Assembly (NCBI GenBank): GCA_032158295.1
Contig: CM063248.1
Span: 891,828 to 955,827 of the forward strand
Reading direction: 5' to 3'
Origin: Pycnopodia helianthoides
Lineage: Eukaryota > Echinodermata > Asteroidea > Forcipulatida > Asteriidae
DNA: 64,000 bases
Shown here: positions 36,687 to 50,100 of the stretch, piece after piece
How the letters are laid out: each line of letters starts with the position of its first letter
Position numbering within the stretch: the first letter of the stretch is position 1
The notes under the pieces: model-generated
What the model saw: only the letters and a program-made list of their open reading frames with translations
Databases searched by the model: none
Told to the model about the DNA's origin: nothing
Translations under genes and position numbers: made by a program

Positions 36687-38194
36687 GGAGTACATAGTCT
36701 GAGTGATACAATACATAGCCCTGTTTTAGTGGTAGGACGTCAGTTTCCGTTAAAAGTATTATCACTCTAGCCCATGTTGGACTCCTCCATTGATGCAGTG
36801 CTACTGCTAGTGACTACTACTAGTACTAGTAGTAGTAGTACAATCATCAAATCAATGGTGTGGACTAATCACTATACACTAAGCTTAGTTGTGGACACAT
36901 AACGCAGCGCGAGTTCCGACCTGCAATGTCCCCTCTCAATGCTACCCGATTACAAATTGAGCGCTACTTTGCGTGCGTCTGTTACATAGTCTGATACCTG
37001 CTCTCTGTTTTAACTGTCAAGTGGGCGAGCTAGCTAGCACAATCTGACAATCGTAGACAACAAAATTAGGTTGTTTGTTAAGTATAGTTTCAATACTGTT
37101 TGTTATATAATGTTTACTCATGTACGTGTCAAACTATAGGATCTGCTTGCAAAACAGCATCTCAAATCATTTACGCTCAACTTGTATCAGTGACTCACAT
37201 GACTTTTAAAATGAGAGTTTATGATTCTTCGCCTAAATTTTTTCACAATGTTCACTCAACCATTACATAGTTGTTGTTATGAATTCATTAAAATGATGTT
37301 GCCTTAGCTCGTTTTTGTGTCGGGCCATAATTACACACGTTTAAATCTCGTCGTCAACCAAGCATGCATGCTAAAGTGAAACAGCGACAATTCTTTCAGT
37401 TAGTCTTTTTAGTAAAGCTTTTTAAATGCAAACTGTTGGGATTATTTATCGTGTCCCGGAACATGAACAGAACTACATGTTTGTTTACGAGTAGTCTACC
37501 CACCATTCAGCGAAAGTCTCATGTTTTTGTACGGCAGATGGTCTTGCTGCAAGAAGTTCCCAGATCTTCTAGTCGCTGTTCCAGTAGAACAGTGACTAGC
37601 AGACAGGTCATACAGCTCTGACACCTCACATGCACATCATTAAACATTGATGTCTGCTGACGATGTTTAAACAGGTTAATTGTCTCCTACTAGGGCTAAC
37701 TTCTTTTTTAATAGCCAGGCAGTCTCCGGTTCTCAGACACCCTTTCCAACAACGGAACAGAGACTCTGTGTGGCTATTATTTTTTATTTGATGAAGTGAT
37801 ATGTCGAGCACTGACACTGGACACTCGACTGGGTTTGAAATGATGGTTTTCTATAAATTTAAACGATAAGGTAGTGCAAATGGGTTTTTCCTCAAGTCTT
37901 TCCAACTGCATCGGTAGGCCTACATATTTAAACAACAAAAAACAACACTAACAACACCAATAACAACAACAACACGAACAGTAAAAACAACGACAGTTCT
38001 TTGTTGCCCATTGTCATGGCCATAGTGCTTCTTCAACAAATTACTAAGTGTACTGTAGTGTAGAGTGAGTTGTAAGTTTTTTTAATGGAAGTGCATGCCC
38101 CTTTTTGGAGATAAAATCTTTGACCTGTAGGCCTATTAATGTACATAAATTTCCCATTCTGCCATGTTTGCCTTTTCTTTTTACAGATGAGAAA

Positions 38195-41100
38195 ATGAGC
38201 TCACTTGGTTCTGGAGGAAGTCCCACAAGAGAAGCAAGCACAAAACCCTCATCATATGAGCAACAAGTCATTCTAGATTTACAGTAAGTACATGATTGGA
38301 ATGGGAACTACCCATGAGCTGCTGTTAATAGACAGTTGCTATGTTGGTTAAGGCAAAATGGATGAGTTTATAGCCAAACAACTTCAAAATTTTCTTCTAA
38401 CATTGTAATGTTAATGATTTTTGTATTTATTTGTATTGTTATTAATTTTTTTTGCAGATGTCAGCTTAGACAACTTGCTAAGCAGAACAGGGATTCAGTG
38501 ACAAGGGCACTGTCTGTTCCAGAGGGTATAAGAGCATCACCCCCACCGGCTCAGGCAAATCTTGCTATAACTGCAGTAACTCATGCAAGTCAACCTGTAC
38601 TGTCTTACATGAGTCACCACTTGAGTGACCCGGAAGTAACTCACTCCGGGAATGTTGGGCAGACTTCCAGCAATACGAATTCGCACGACAAAGCTGAGCC
38701 GTCAAGTTTCATTGCTGCTCACATGACGAGCGCCCAGCCTGCCAGTCTTCCCAAGCTTCACGATGTGTCCTATCCCAACCTGACTCAGAGCCAATCCAAT
38801 CCTGTGAGGTTTTCTGGTCTGCTTCCAGGCTCCATGCAGGTATCCATCAGTGATAACTTTAACCAGGTACAATCCATGCAGAGTTCTAAACCAATCAACA
38901 CACTACCTAACAATACAGCAGTGGAGACACATTCATTTATTCCCACTAAACCTTTCAGAGTCGATTCTAAGGAAGTTCCCAACCTCCATCATATACATGT
39001 AGCTACCGACGATCAGCTGAGTGAGCTGATACAACTTAGAAGACTTGGGAACCGGGCAAACCAATCTACCATAATTCCCAAAGAGGATCCATATCCACTG
39101 ACCAATTTCAGATCTAATTCCATCAGCGATACGTGTGTTGCCCCAAACTTCCATCAAGTTTCTGCCAACAATGGTCATCAACAAAGTCAGTCAACTTCAC
39201 CTGTGGATCCACACAGCAGCAAAGTTATCACCGAGTGTTGCAATTCACTTCCACCAACTCAGGGCAGATCCAAGTACTCTGACATGCAACGTATTCACCA
39301 ATTTACCACTTTTAATGGGAGCAGTTCCCCTTTACATCCCAATGGACCACCAGACCAACTTAGCAATCCAAGTACTTTTCCCCAAGCCCCAAAGTCACTT
39401 ATACTGAACGGATTTGACCCTGCTAAATATTCCGATTTGGTTCCTGACCTTCAGAATGAGTTAATCAGTGATGGTTATCAAAGGGCACTGTCTGCTGGAG
39501 GAGTTGACACCATTGGTACACAGTTGAGGAAGGAGTCTTGTGTAACATCCATAAATACATCAAACAGGTTAGAACATCACTAGATAATCAAGTATTGCTG
39601 TCCCATTTTGCTGTGTTTTGTTTTATAATGATACTGTTTGATATTTAGTTTAAATAGAAAGCACCAAGCAAATACTTGTTAAAAAGAAAGCAGTTTATGA
39701 GTTTGTAGTATTGAACTCAAAGACACTTGCATAATATGATGTGACAAGCTCAAACAGTACCCTCATTTAGGTCAAAGGGAGATCCTTCAGTCGCTGATAG
39801 TTGTGTGTGGCAATCACATACCTGTGAATTTCTTCTTTTTTTGTCTCGGTGATGGCAGCAAAATCAAATATTTATGTGGTCTTAACTAAAACACTGTTCC
39901 ACAATATGAGTTTACTTTGGGGTTTATATGTTTTCATATAAATGACTTTGTTTTCTTCCTTTTCCAGGGACTTTCTTGAGAAGCAGCTAGAAGACTCCAA
40001 AGCTAAGGTTTTCCATCTTGATTCCAAACTAAAAGAGGTTTGCATGATTATCATCATTCTATAGATGATTCTGATCACTGCGTGCTTAGATTATCATGGA
40101 CACATAATATGCACCTATGTAATTTTGCCCACAAGTGTATAACTTTAGACCATTGAAAGTGAATCAAGTGAAGTTATTTTGCAATCCTTTAGGGTGTCTT
40201 GAAAAATGTAGTCTTGGCTGCTGAGAGAGATCTTACAGATCTTGTTTTGTTTTTTCCCCTCAATAGTGCAATGATATCTGTGAGCAGCAGAAGCTTCACT
40301 TTAGAACAGCCATCGTAGACCTCCAAACCAAACTAAACGACACCATCGTGGGCAGGAACTCAGTACTAGAACTTAGGTATGTAATAAGTATACTGTTCCC
40401 TGATCCAATGTATGACAAAGCACTGTATATTTGATGATTTTAAACATTTTAAATGTTATGTTGATCTAGCGGTTAAGATATCTGGGGTCAGGGGTTCGAA
40501 TCCCACCCAAGTAGCCTGTGGATTTGTTTCCCTGCAGGATTCAGAAAGCACAGAGTATACAGTGCTTAACACACATCAGTGTAAGGGTGGAATGTGGGGG
40601 TCAGGGGTTCGAATCCAACCCAAGTAGCCTGTGGATTTGTTTTCCAGCATTATTCAGAAAGCACAGAGTATACAGTGCTTAACACACATCAATGTAAGGG
40701 TGGAATCAAATGATAAATTTTGTTATCTTGGTGCAATTAATGCATCCTCAATAAAAAACCAAAATCACCTCGGTCGGAACCTTAACCTAGGACCTTCAGC
40801 ATTCACACAAAAACCCTGAAAACATGGTGTGCAGATAACGTACATTTATAAGTGCAAGGGTGAGAATATTTTCTGAAAAATGGATGTTCTATTCAACGAG
40901 GCAAAGCTTAGTTGAATGAAACACTCCATCTTTCAACAAATGAAAGCATCTCTCTCCATTGCACAAATACTAAACATTCATTTTTTGTTTTATAAGACCT
41001 CAAAGTGGAGCTTTGTCATTTGATTGGAGGATAAAACTAATAACAAGAAGAAGTATCTCTTTATACCACAAAATATAACTGGGAGAAATTGATGTGCTTT

Positions 41101-44100
41101 AAAGAAGTTAAAAGCACAAAAACAATGAAACAACAATGAAACAAAATGTACAAGATTGTATTCTGGTATCCATTGCGAGGGTGTTTTGTACTGCTGTGTA
41201 TAATGCACGTTGTGCATAGGGAAAGTTCATGGTACAAAATAGCAGGGTGAATAGCTCTAAAATGCATGGTTTAAAACATAGGCCATATAACCGTTTAGTT
41301 TATGAATATTGCATGACCAACAATCCTCCAATCAAATGATAAGGATCTACTTGGTTGTTATGTAATTCTGTATTTTCCATGCAAGAATTCTCTCATTTAC
41401 AAACAGACTTGTTAAATAGTCTGTTTACGTCAAGGTGCAAGTTCCTATTTGACAGTGTTGGTCTTAAAGATCAATTTAGAAATGCTTTCATTATTTCCTA
41501 CAGGCGTCAAGAGGCTGAGAGTCAGGAGCGTTTGATCAACCAGCTACAGGTGACGTTTGCTGATGTTGGAGCTGCTAATCAGCAACAAGCTCAGGTAGGT
41601 TTCAAGGCTCACTTACATGTTTTCAACAAAACCTACTTCATTTCAGTGATCATTTGATAGAGACACATTGTATTTGTTTGCTGTCATTGAGGCCAAAGTG
41701 CAGAATAGGCAGTCATAAGTTTGAATCTGAAAACTCACTGATATTAAAGTTGCCACTAGTGCTAATCATCTTCAGAAATATTTCTGCCCAATTTGTAGTC
41801 TGTCGCTTACTTTGTTTGTTGCAAGCAACTATGCCAAGTATGAACAAGCACAAAATATCATAATTTAGTTGAACCCCTATTAACATAAACAGGCTCTTGA
41901 GGATGCCAGTAAAAGAGTCGCCAACCTAGAGGTTCTACTCCAGGACCGTAACTCCACCATATCAGAGGTCCATACACTGACTATCCTTCATGCAACCAAG
42001 CGAGGGCTCACTCCAAGAGCCTACTCTAACCCAATGGACTCTGAGCACACGGGTAGTGAATTGAAGGAGGTGCTGGACTGCTATGAGAAAGAGATAGAAG
42101 GGATGGGAAAGAAGATTGGGAAGGCAGAGAGTGCGTTGTCCGAAGCACAAGAGCAGTTTGCTGTGAGATGGAAACAGAGCGGAGAAGAGCAAAAGCAAAT
42201 GTTAGTCGTCAGGTCTTGATATTCTTCCTATTTTAATCTAATTTTTGATTGATTTCTCCTCAGAATATCATTAAGAATTTTATTAAGTAGCTTATAAAAC
42301 CAATATCTATCTTGTTTGGGGTGTCGATCAGTCCGTGTTCTCAATAAAAACTCGCTCTGTCAAAACAACCAAATCTCTTTTGTTAGACTCCTCAGTTTTA
42401 ATGGGTACACATACTCGCACATGCATTGATTTGTAGCCACAGTAAACCAAGGACTTCTCTTTGTTCTCCCAATGTTTGGACTTAGTTTTTGTTAGCCATA
42501 TCACCATTGGTTTTGTGCAGGAAAGCAAAGTGACAAAGTCCTTGGTTCTCTGAAAAAACCTTAATCCCTTTTGTTAAAGTCCTCGGTTTTATTGGGTAAA
42601 CACACACACAAACAAGCCCACAAATATAAAGATGACAATTGCACGGAAGTAACTAGTACACTTTGGGTACAGCCATGTTTAGTTGTACCTGCAAGTTTAC
42701 TAGCTATAGTTACTTCTTATTATCCACACCATACAAAGCTTCAAACTTCACTGACATTTGCACGAATGTTCCAAATACTTTTTATATATTTTCTGATTCC
42801 AGGTTACGTAGAATAAGTGAAGAGCATGAGGAACAATTGAGCGCAGCAACAGAGAGAGCGCTAAATGCTCGAAAGCAGACGCTGAGCCTTCAGTCGCAAC
42901 TAACACTCACACAGTATGTAATTCAACTAGTTTTTTTTTACGCATATGCAAATATAATAGGCCTACTAAAAGAGAGTTATTGAGCTTATGTTCAGTTGTT
43001 TAGGATTTAACTCAATGATGGAAACAGTGGTGAGTAAACTTCCTTTGTATTGCTGATATACCAGAGCTTGGTACGTCTTTATATAACTTGGCATAAGGGC
43101 TGTAGTGACCAGAGGGGTGTATGAGGGGGGACTCCCCCCCCCCCCCAATAATAATAATAAAATAGAAATTACAATAATTGGTTTCAGTCAGCATTCTTAG
43201 CCTCAGTTGGCAAATGAAGCACTAAATCAAGTGGACCAATAATTTTTGCTTTCCTTCACAAAAAAGTTTTGTTGCTTTGACATTATTGAATAGTGGGTTT
43301 CCGTTGAAATAGAACTGAAAAGAAATGCCAGTTTGCAACTTAGCTTCCATGTACCCTCTCTTGCTTTGCCCAGGATTAACAGGGTTAGGTTACATCAATG
43401 TGAACCTTTATATTCTTTATGTCATTGTATCTGAACATCCGTCATTGTTTACTGAAGGGAGCATATGCAGCAACAGCTTGAATTGAAGACTAGTCATGTT
43501 GCAGATTTGCAGAGCAAACTGGAGGAGCTGCAAAACAAGTCGGAGAATACAAGGAGCAAGCTGCAAACACAGGTAGTGTGGGAAGTAACTATTACTAATA
43601 TTGGTAATAAACTTTTTGTGCATAAGTAGCTCTTTGGAATTGGACCCAGTACCAAACCTCCTGAGTTTGAAGTAAGAAGATGAATAAGGGTTTTGACTGT
43701 GCATGAAGTCTTAAAAACTATCTCCTGAAGATAGTTTCCTTGTTGTAATGTTCATCACCACACATTGTTTCTGTCTTAGTGTGACTCATTAACGTCAGAC
43801 CTGCAAGCTGCCCTTAATCAACACCAAGTAGCTGGGGAGGAAAAGCATCAACTACTTGAGAAAATTCACAAACTTGAACTTGAACTGCAAGCTGCAAAAG
43901 TAAGTTTATCTCAATGCAGCTCTAGTATTGCTCCATCCAATTTCATTGCGAGTTTAACAGATTTGAATAGTGTCTGGTACGATGACTGGCTCAGTCACAA
44001 GTTAGCGATCAAATTTGAATTCCAGATTAGAGACCAGAGCTTTGTCACATGGTTCACGGCAAGCTTTTGCGTAGTTCAATAAAGACTGCAAGCATCCATA

Positions 44101-47100
44101 CATGATTCTGAGTTAATGTCTATGACATAGTGGTATCAGGCTAAAGCCCATCTGGATCTGGAGGTTGCTATTCAAAGCTTGCCCCAAACCATGTGAAAGA
44201 GCAACACTGTCTTTAGTCTGGGGAGTTCAATTTGAATGGTCACTTGGAACAATCAAGTCATTGACATTACTCCAAGTTAATTTGCAATGTACACTTGATA
44301 CATTGAAGCTAGACTAATTTCCTTTACTCAGCTCAGTGTAGTTTTACCTACATGATGTAACTATTTAAAGGCTCTGTGTTATGAAATGTGATTTGCAAGT
44401 TCTGTTCACACTGTGTACATGTATGACAGGAAATTATATACATAGTCTGGTGACTTGTTGACATAATAATTAGCGTCAAGTAATCATGATAACAGTTGCA
44501 CATATGGAACATGTCCTGAATGGTCTATTTACAAAAAAAACTACCTACTGACAAATGGGGATTTCTTTTGCATTCTAGAAAGGCATTTTCAAGTCCTTTT
44601 TTCAAAGAAATATTGGTTTGTAGTCGGTGTTCGATTTCAAGAAGTTTGTCAAATTCTTGTCTCAGGAGTCTACTGCTAAAGCTGAGGCCGATGTGATGTT
44701 AGCACAGGAGCAGAACAGCAAACTCTGTAACCTTGAGGAAGAGATGAAGATCAAGATAAATGACCTCAAGACCCAGCTGGACAAAAAGAGCAGTGAATGG
44801 GAGGAGTTAAGTAGGCTAGTTGAGGAGGCTAGGGAGCAGTCAGCAAGGCACTTGGACCAAAAGGTAAAGGGAAATATTCTTTCAACACTGAAAGACCATA
44901 ATTGAAAAAGATTCATCATCCCTTGATTGTGCTTTCAATGTGAACTCAGAATAGAATAGAACATATGGATTCAGATCACACGGCAGTAAAGATTTTGTGA
45001 AGTTCATCATTAGACATTCAAAATACTTCACAACCTCTCACGTCAAACCCAGAGGCCTATAATCATTCAGTGAACTGGTTAGTTTCTTTTTCCGACACTG
45101 GAACTATGATCGAGTCCTTGAAAGTCTTGGGCAGTCTGGCTAAGTTGAGCAACCAGTTAAAGATGCCGGCCGGAATATTGGCAAACTGATGTGAACAGCT
45201 TTGTAGAAAGCGTGGTGTGATCTGGTAAGGTTGTTGCAGCTTTCATGCCTGGTAGAAGTCACATGACCTCATCAGGATATAACACAAACGGCCGCTTTTG
45301 CTCTGAAACATCAGCTGCTGCACACCATGACCCAGTAACAAGAAATGACAGTACTTAGATATTAGGTGTCTGTAGATCTACATTAGCTCAAGGGTGTATA
45401 TACTGCAGTCATGATCATACAGCTAAATCAACACGGCAAGTCATTATGACCAACATTTAATAGTAATTGGTTTGATATCAGGCACACAGCTTGAAGACAA
45501 GATCTTGATGTCACTACACCACGAATTGTTGATCAAGAAACAAATACTGTCACCATAAACTGCTTTTTTTCTCGTAATGTCCGGTGATTGATCTTGCCTG
45601 TAAATGACAAATCTTAATTTGGGTGAGTGTTGTCCACCCAGGGGTCGATTTCACAAAACTCTTCCTAACTTAGGACTAGTCCTAGGCAATGCTAAGAGAT
45701 AGGACTAGTCCTAAGTACTGGTCCTAACTTAGGACTAGTCCTATCTCTTAGCATTGCCTAGGACTAGTCCTAAGTTAGGAAGAGTTTTGTGAAATCGACC
45801 CCTGGTTTCAGTAAAAAGAAATCCACAGCAGTCTGAGTACAAATACAAATGTTTAGGTCATCCATTTTATTGTAGAAACGCTGCACATTTGAAACAATTT
45901 TGGAACTGCAGGGCAAATGCCACGTTGTCTAGATTTAACCAACAGTCCAACCCGCTTACTTCTCTTCCTGCGTTGACCTCTTGTATGACATCATGATCCG
46001 CCATCTTTGATTTCCTCGTTCACTAAAGATAGTGTGCTCAATGTTATCTAATTCCGCAAAACCTCAGATGGCAAATTAATCCACGGTTAGCACCATGATT
46101 AATCAGAAGTTCTTATCTATCATGCTGATATATTGCTAACCTGTCACTGCTAAGAATAAAGGACAAATAACAGTTGACCGGTGCCATGACAACAGTGTGA
46201 TTACTTCATTTTCTCAAAATTGGTCTGTGTGGGTTTGTTGTTTGTTTGTTTGGTTGTTTTGGTTTTTTGTGTTTTTTGCAGGGGGTGAGGAGGTTGTTTG
46301 TTGCCAATTTGCTTTTAAATAAGTATTTTGGCATAATAAATACAATTTTTACAGGTGTTCAATTACACCACAAACCAGGCCTAGAACTTGAATTCAATCA
46401 GGTAAAGCTAAATAATAAACATTGACCTTCATGAAATCCTAGGCTTCATTTACTTAACATGTCCCTGAAGATTTAGTACTTAACATAGAATTAAGTATCT
46501 GACATTTTGACTTTGGTCTTTCATGCAGGTTACATCGATGCAGGAAGATCACAAGCAGAGAATTACCTCTTTGACCCATGACCTGACCTCTCAGAACAAT
46601 GACCTGATCAGCAAGTACGACACCCTCATGGCCGAGTTCACACAGAGAGATTCTGAACACCAGGACCTGCTACTGTCCAGGGAAGACATGAGAGCGAAAC
46701 TGGAGGAAGTCCAGCAAGAATTTCAAAGAGTGATAGAGGAGAAGGGGAATATTGCCCTCAACCTTGCAGAAAAAAAACAGGAGCTAGATGTGATGCAGAG
46801 AGAGAAGGTTCAATATCTGTCATTTCTGGAGGATAAAAACATTGAGCTTAGTCAAGCTCAGATTCAGAAAGATCAACTCCATGTTCAGGTTTGTATGTTT
46901 TTAGATTAATCTTACTGGTGATTTATGTTTAGATCTATACAGGCTGTGTTCATGCCATTTGGAAAAATATCAGTTTGAAACAATATGACAAAGTCTGTGA
47001 GGCCATTTTCATCTACTAGTGCGTTACACGGCGTGTGATCAATTTGCGAATGGGGTTTCTGATGTTTACGGTCGACTGTTTCGTAACAGAAAAGGTGTTT

Positions 47101-50100
47101 TCAACTTAGAATAGTTATAGACAAAAGACATATTTTCATGTGATTGGACAGGTCTGTATCATGTCTTGAGTGATTGGACAGGTCTGTATCATGTCTTGAG
47201 TGATTGGACAGGTCTATATCATGTCTTGAGTGATTGGACAGGTCTATATCATGTCTTGAGTGATTGGACAGGTCTGTATCATGTCTTGAGTGATTGGACA
47301 GGTCTATATCATGTCTTGAGTGATTGGACAGGTCTATATCATGTCTTGCGTGATTTGACAGGTCTGTATCATGTCTTGCGTGATTGGACAGGTCTGTATC
47401 ATGTCTTGCGTGATTGGACAGGTCTGTATCATGTCTTGAGTGATTGGACAGGTCTGTATCATGTCTTGAGTGATTGGACAGGTCTGTATCATGTCTTGAG
47501 TGATTGGACAGGTCTGTATCATGTCTTGAGTGATTGGACAGGTCGGTATCATGTCTTGAGTGATTGGACAGGTCTGTATCATGTCTTGAGTGATTGGACA
47601 GGTCTATATCATGTCTTGAGTGATTGGACAGGTCTATATCATGTCTTGCGTGATTTGACAGGTCTGTATCATGTCTTGCGTGATTGGACAGGTCTGTATC
47701 ATGTCTTGAGTGATTGGACAGGTCTGTATCATGTCTTGAGTGATTGGACAGGTCTGTATCATGTCTTGAGTGATTGGACAGGTCGGTATCATGTCTTGAG
47801 TGATTGGACAGGTCTGTATCATGTCTTGCGTTATTGGACAGGTCTACATCATGTCTTGAGTGATTGGACAGGTCTGTATCATGTCTTGAGTGATTGGACA
47901 GGTCTATATCATGTCTTGCGTGATTGGACAGGTCTGTATCATGTCTTGCGTGATTGGACAGGTCTGTATCATGTCTTGAGTGATTGGACAGGTCTGTATC
48001 ATGTCTTGAGTGATTGGACAGGTCTGTATCATGTCTTGCGTGATTGGACAGGTCTGTATCATATATTGAGTGATTGGACAGGTCTGTATCATGTCTTGCT
48101 TGATTGGACAGGTCTGTATCATGTCTTGCGTGATTGGACAGGTCTGTATCATGTCTTGAGTGATTGGACAGGTCTATATCATGTATTGAGTGATTGGACA
48201 GGTCTATATCATGTCTTGAGTGATTGGATAGGTCTATATTCCGGACTCGTTTTAATTCCAGGTGAATGAGCGAGAGGAACAGTGTGCGAGATTGAAAGAG
48301 CAGACATCAAGTATGGCCCAGCTAGCTGGGGTAGCCAGCAAGGCTAGTGAAGACTGGGAGCAGGAGCGAGAACAGATGAAGAGAGGACTACAGGAACTAA
48401 CAAAGGTGTGTTACTGGCTTCCTTATGATAGGTGCTTCTGATAATGTCATCAGACTAGAGTGCCCTCACATAGAGATCAACAGAAGGTTGCTCATTGGCA
48501 CGTCTTGTTGTCAGTTCTTATACAAGGCTTAAAATTAACACTCGACTTGCCTCAGGTAATTGTTTTTATCTGGAAGTAAGTGATTTTCCAAAGGCGATAG
48601 CTTGATGGGTAAGTGACTTGAGTTAAAAATTATAATGAGATTTGATAAAGTAACTTTAAATTTTGGAAAATTCAAGGATAGGTAAGTGCCCCCCTCTCCC
48701 CAAAAAATATTAATAATAAATAAAAGAATAATAAGAATAGTATTAATTTATTGGCTTGTACAAACTGTTTCATCAAGCCAGTTCAATCGTACCTTTATTG
48801 CAATCTTTCTTTTATATCCAAGATTCCAAGAAGATAAAAATCAGGGATACATGTATATGGAAGAAGTTGCAATTTTCTAGTTTACTTTAGTTGATTTGTC
48901 CCCTTTAATTGAAGCCATGAGTATGTTTTTTTATTTCTAACCTTTACCAATTTGAAAAGACAGTGATTCTTTCAAGAACTCTTGTTTGTACATGCATTAA
49001 TCTCACAACATCTTCATTATCAATAATAAGGAGCTCAAAGAATTGAAAAGTCAGCAAGAGGCCGTCTTGAAGAAGCTGAAGATACGAGAGAAGAGGCTGC
49101 GAAACGTTGAGGAAGATAACAAGAGATTGCAGGAAGAGATCCAGGGTACAGCTAGAGAGTCTAAGATGATCGTAAGGGGCAAAGAAGAGCTAGAAGCTGA
49201 ACTCAAACAAGCTAAGACACAGGTATACTACAATTAGGAGTTTACGGTTAGGTTTTTTAAATGCATATCTATGACGGACCTAGACCAGTCAACAATGTTA
49301 TCTCTTTTCATGTAATTGTAGAAGCATCAGAGTCTCACATTTTGATAGTTTTGATGGATTTAATATTTCACACAAAGCCTAATCAATTAATGGTAAGTTA
49401 AAAAAAAATTGTATTAATGTGTATGGCCTGTATCGATGTTGTTGCAAGTAGTTTTAGTGTTGAAAGTTGCATTTTGGCCAGCACTGTGACTATATGTCTA
49501 ATGACTTTTGCATGCAAAAGTTTGAGTTGTTTTGGTCGATCAAAAAGTTTACAATAATAATCATATGCAATCATAAATACTGTACCACTCCTTCTAGATT
49601 GATTTGCTGACTAGCGAGCAAGACAAGATGAAGGCGGACATCATGGAGAGAGAGCAGAGTTATCAAAAAGACATCTCTAAGTATCGGTCCAAGATACAAA
49701 CTCAACATAGAGATCTGACTGCAGCCCATAACACCATCCAGGCAACGGTTGTCACAGACGGTAAAGGTAAGGGTGGAGACAAGATACAAACTCAACACAG
49801 AGATCTTACTGCAGCCCATAACACCTTCCAGGCTACGATAGTAGCTGCTATTTTTTTTATATATATAGAAGTCATGCTCTCTAATCTACTTCTCTAGTGC
49901 TTAGGATACCTTGTGCAGAAGCTTCTTGCAAATCAATTACGCCAGTGATTACAAAAGGTGGAATTGCCATTATTACAATATGCCTCAAAAAGTGTGTTTC
50001 AATGTTTCTGACCTTTTGGCTCTCGACCCTGATTTTGGAGACAAAAACATTAGACTGCAGGACTTGTTAAGTTGTTTGGCTACTGGTCTATTGCTATTAT

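Larger units (their letters stand above)
32763..38190. other. Intergenic region
   Basis: AT-rich sequence between the surface-protein stop and the first coding exon of CCDC158. It contains the integrase-core remnant and palindromic element copy 4 (listed), a hairpin at 36632-36686 and a CTACTACTAGTACTAGTAGTAG palindrome near 36815-36838. The CpG-richer part around 36100-37050 is a reasonable place for the CCDC158 promoter and a non-coding first exon, but I cannot fix either. The stretch 32763-34500 shows nothing I can name. Confidence 0.5.

Noticed and set aside
47166..48269. 367-codon open frame on the plus strand
   Set aside because: It is created by the 30-bp tandem unit, lies in a CCDC158 intron, and runs across the acceptor at 48261 in a frame different from the exon.
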